Program-made: the position numbers and the translations under genes
Shown here: in pieces, positions 62,701 to 64,000 of the stretch
Position numbering within the stretch: position 1 is the stretch's first letter
Layout of the letters: every line of letters starts with the position of its first letter
Source: Auanema rhodensis
Lineage: Eukaryota > Nematoda > Chromadorea > Rhabditida > Rhabditidae
NCBI GenBank assembly: GCA_964057225.1
Contig: OZ059894.1
Coordinates: 14,518,131-14,582,130, forward strand
DNA: 64,000 bases
Direction: 5' to 3'
The notes under the pieces: generated by a model
The model's input: the letters and a program-made list of their open reading frames with translations, nothing else
Databases searched by the model: none
What the model was told of the DNA's origin: nothing

Positions 62701-63013
62701 ACGTTATTGGATCATATCCTAAGCCTGGACAGGGAGGTGAATATGAAGTTCAGGTTTGAATATTGTTTTAAATTTGTTGATAATATTCTAAGTTTAGGAT
62801 GGATTTGGATGGACAAATGGAGTAATTTTGGATCTTTTATCAACTTATGCTGATCGTCTTCAACTATCTCCTCAAGATGTATCAACTTCAACTATTTCAA
62901 ATTCAATTACACGTTCTACACGTTCAATTAATCCATCAATTACAACAAGTATTAGTACTAGCTTATCAGTATCATTCATTTTGGTGATTTCTTCAATTTT
63001 TCTTTTTTTTTAA
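59716..63013 (+). CDS. Trehalase (GH37), probably GPI-anchored
   Basis: Hydrolyses trehalose, the main storage and stress sugar of nematodes, to two glucose. ATG 59716 directly follows TTTTTACAG. A signal peptide (LLRIVGLFLFLGFIGLIQPQ) is followed by IYCYGRLLEAVNQHQLFNDS and KTFVDMPM. GH37 signature 1, PGGRFREFYYWDAYW, lies at about 60592-60636. Next come GFVPNGGRVYYLKRSQPP, AESGMDFSTRWFAD (catalytic acid region) and TWYDYNLRTKSHN. Signature 2 reads QWDFPNGWSP (about 62336), with Ser where most members have Ala. GGEYEVQDGFGWTNGVILD carries the second catalytic Glu region. A Ser/Thr-rich spacer (STSTISNSITRSTRSINPSI) and a terminal hydrophobic run (LSVSFILVISSIFLFF) with no charged tail indicate a GPI signal. 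Intact. Intron 60973-61324 (352 nt) is longer than usual. Confidence 0.95.
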
Positions 63014-64000
63014 TTAAAATATTTCAAATTTTGAAACGATTTTTGAAACGAAGAACATATAATCAACTTTAAAATCTGATATTGTTTTGTTTTATTTCAC
63101 TTTTATCATCCAAAATCATTAGCTTTAACTTTCGTTTTTAACATAAAAAAGTGAATATGAGAATACATATTTATACTTTTACATCTATCTATCTATATAC
63201 ATTTGCTCAAACTGTATGTAAAGTTGTCTTGATGACATATTCTATTGTATATAATCTACGTTTCCATGTTTTTCTTATTCTTATTATTTAAAAATGAAAT
63301 TTTGTATATTGTCACATATAGCAAATATATTTCTCCCGTTTTCAACAGCTTTTTTTTATTTTCAATATATTTTATGAAATACAATTGTGCGATGATGTGA
63401 CGACAACGACAACGGCATCTCATTGAAATTCAGGAGCTGCATGATGAGGCTATCTGGTCGTTGTTGAGAAAATGCTGTGAGCGAGCAGGCAAATAAGAAG
63501 TTGTGATGAGGATTGAAAAAGAGTTTAGCATTGTAGATTAGTAAGCATTTGAAGAAGAGAGGCAGATGAAGAGTGAAAGAAGTGGGAAAAAGATGGTTGG
63601 ATGGGCGGAAGATGAGGCAAATGAAGATGAGATAGAAGAAGAAGTAGTATGGCAGATTCGAGAAGAGAATTGGAGATTGGTGAATAATAATGAACAATCA
63701 TATATTCTAAACGGCTATTGGATTTGAATTGCCGATGAGCTTTTGCTCACGTAAAGAAGGTTCTCATCCAATGAGATGAAGTAGTGTTGATTGAATACGG
63801 TAGATATATCAATTGAATTGAGCCCTGCTTCCTTCTTGTCTCCCAACTCTTCAAGAAGATATTTGGAAGCAACAAGCTCTCATTCTCATAAATATAAATC
63901 TCGACAACGACTACTGCCTTATATCCATAATATGTATACGGTAGCTGCGACTTAAAGATGTCTATGATTCGGCTATTACCATAGATTGTATTAAAATTCT
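63014..64000. other. Downstream region with purine-rich tract
   Basis: The 3' flank of trehalase. From about 63400 to 63690 the plus strand is purine-rich (GAAGAAGAGAG, GAGATAGAAGAAGAAG words). The minus-strand open frame here (63362-63697) is a low-complexity Phe/Ser/Leu translation of that tract and is not considered a gene. Confidence 0.5.

Noticed and set aside
63362-63697. Minus-strand 111-codon ORF, Phe/Leu/Ser rich
   Set aside because: Translation of the complement of a purine-rich tract, with no motif or splice support.

Overview
The window is eukaryotic nuclear DNA, most probably from a nematode. It is AT-rich and shows no bacterial gene organisation. Genes are dense and cut by many short introns, mostly about 40-60 nt, with GT...(T)TTCAG borders. 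Many coding starts sit a few bases after a pyrimidine-tract AG, as expected for spliced-leader acceptors. The gene set fits a nematode: IFT52/osm-6, Golgi mannosidase II, an Rh channel, a GPI-type trehalase and several nematode-looking secreted proteins. Species and clade cannot be fixed from the sequence. The very short introns argue against filarial worms, and the high intron number argues against Strongyloides. All gene models below are my own splicing by eye; reading phase was checked at many junctions, not all.

Layout. 1.5-3.2 kb (+): an unknown four-helix membrane protein. 3.9-18.5 kb (-): four genes head to tail, in transcription order MICOS subunit Mic60/mitofilin, CTP synthase, CAND1 and an ABHD12-like lipase. 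The spacing between the first three is compatible with an operon. 19.0-26.4 kb (+): alpha-mannosidase II followed closely by IFT52/osm-6. 26.4-31.0 kb: a gene-poor stretch with purine-rich tracts and microsatellites. 31.0-32.5 kb (+): a GnRH/AKH-receptor-like GPCR. 33.1-35.8 kb (-): mRNA export factor NXF1, divergently paired with an ARID4/RBBP1-type chromatin protein at 36.4-42.3 kb (+). The shared promoter has a CpG-rich block with a consensus E2F site.

43.8-49.3 kb: four small or lineage-restricted genes. They are a secreted Cys-rich protein (+), a small helical protein (-), a Thr-rich protein with a C-terminal membrane helix (-) and a secreted protein of unknown type (-). 49.3-51.9 kb: intergenic. 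51.9-57.4 kb (-): the Rh ammonium/CO2 channel and the nuclear-pore membrane protein NDC1. 58.0-58.8 kb (+): a secreted single-PLAT-domain protein. 59.7-63.0 kb (+): trehalase. The last kilobase holds only a purine-rich tract.

Most genes are conserved housekeeping genes, and I do not see a self-evident new multi-gene system. The points most worth checking are: recurrent one-to-eight-nucleotide first coding exons; the E2F-like site at the promoter of an Rb-binding-protein homologue; the Glu-Lys-x repeat in that protein; the long strand-biased purine tracts between genes; and the cluster of unrecognised genes at 43-49 kb. No rRNA, tRNA, CRISPR array or intact transposon was recognised.
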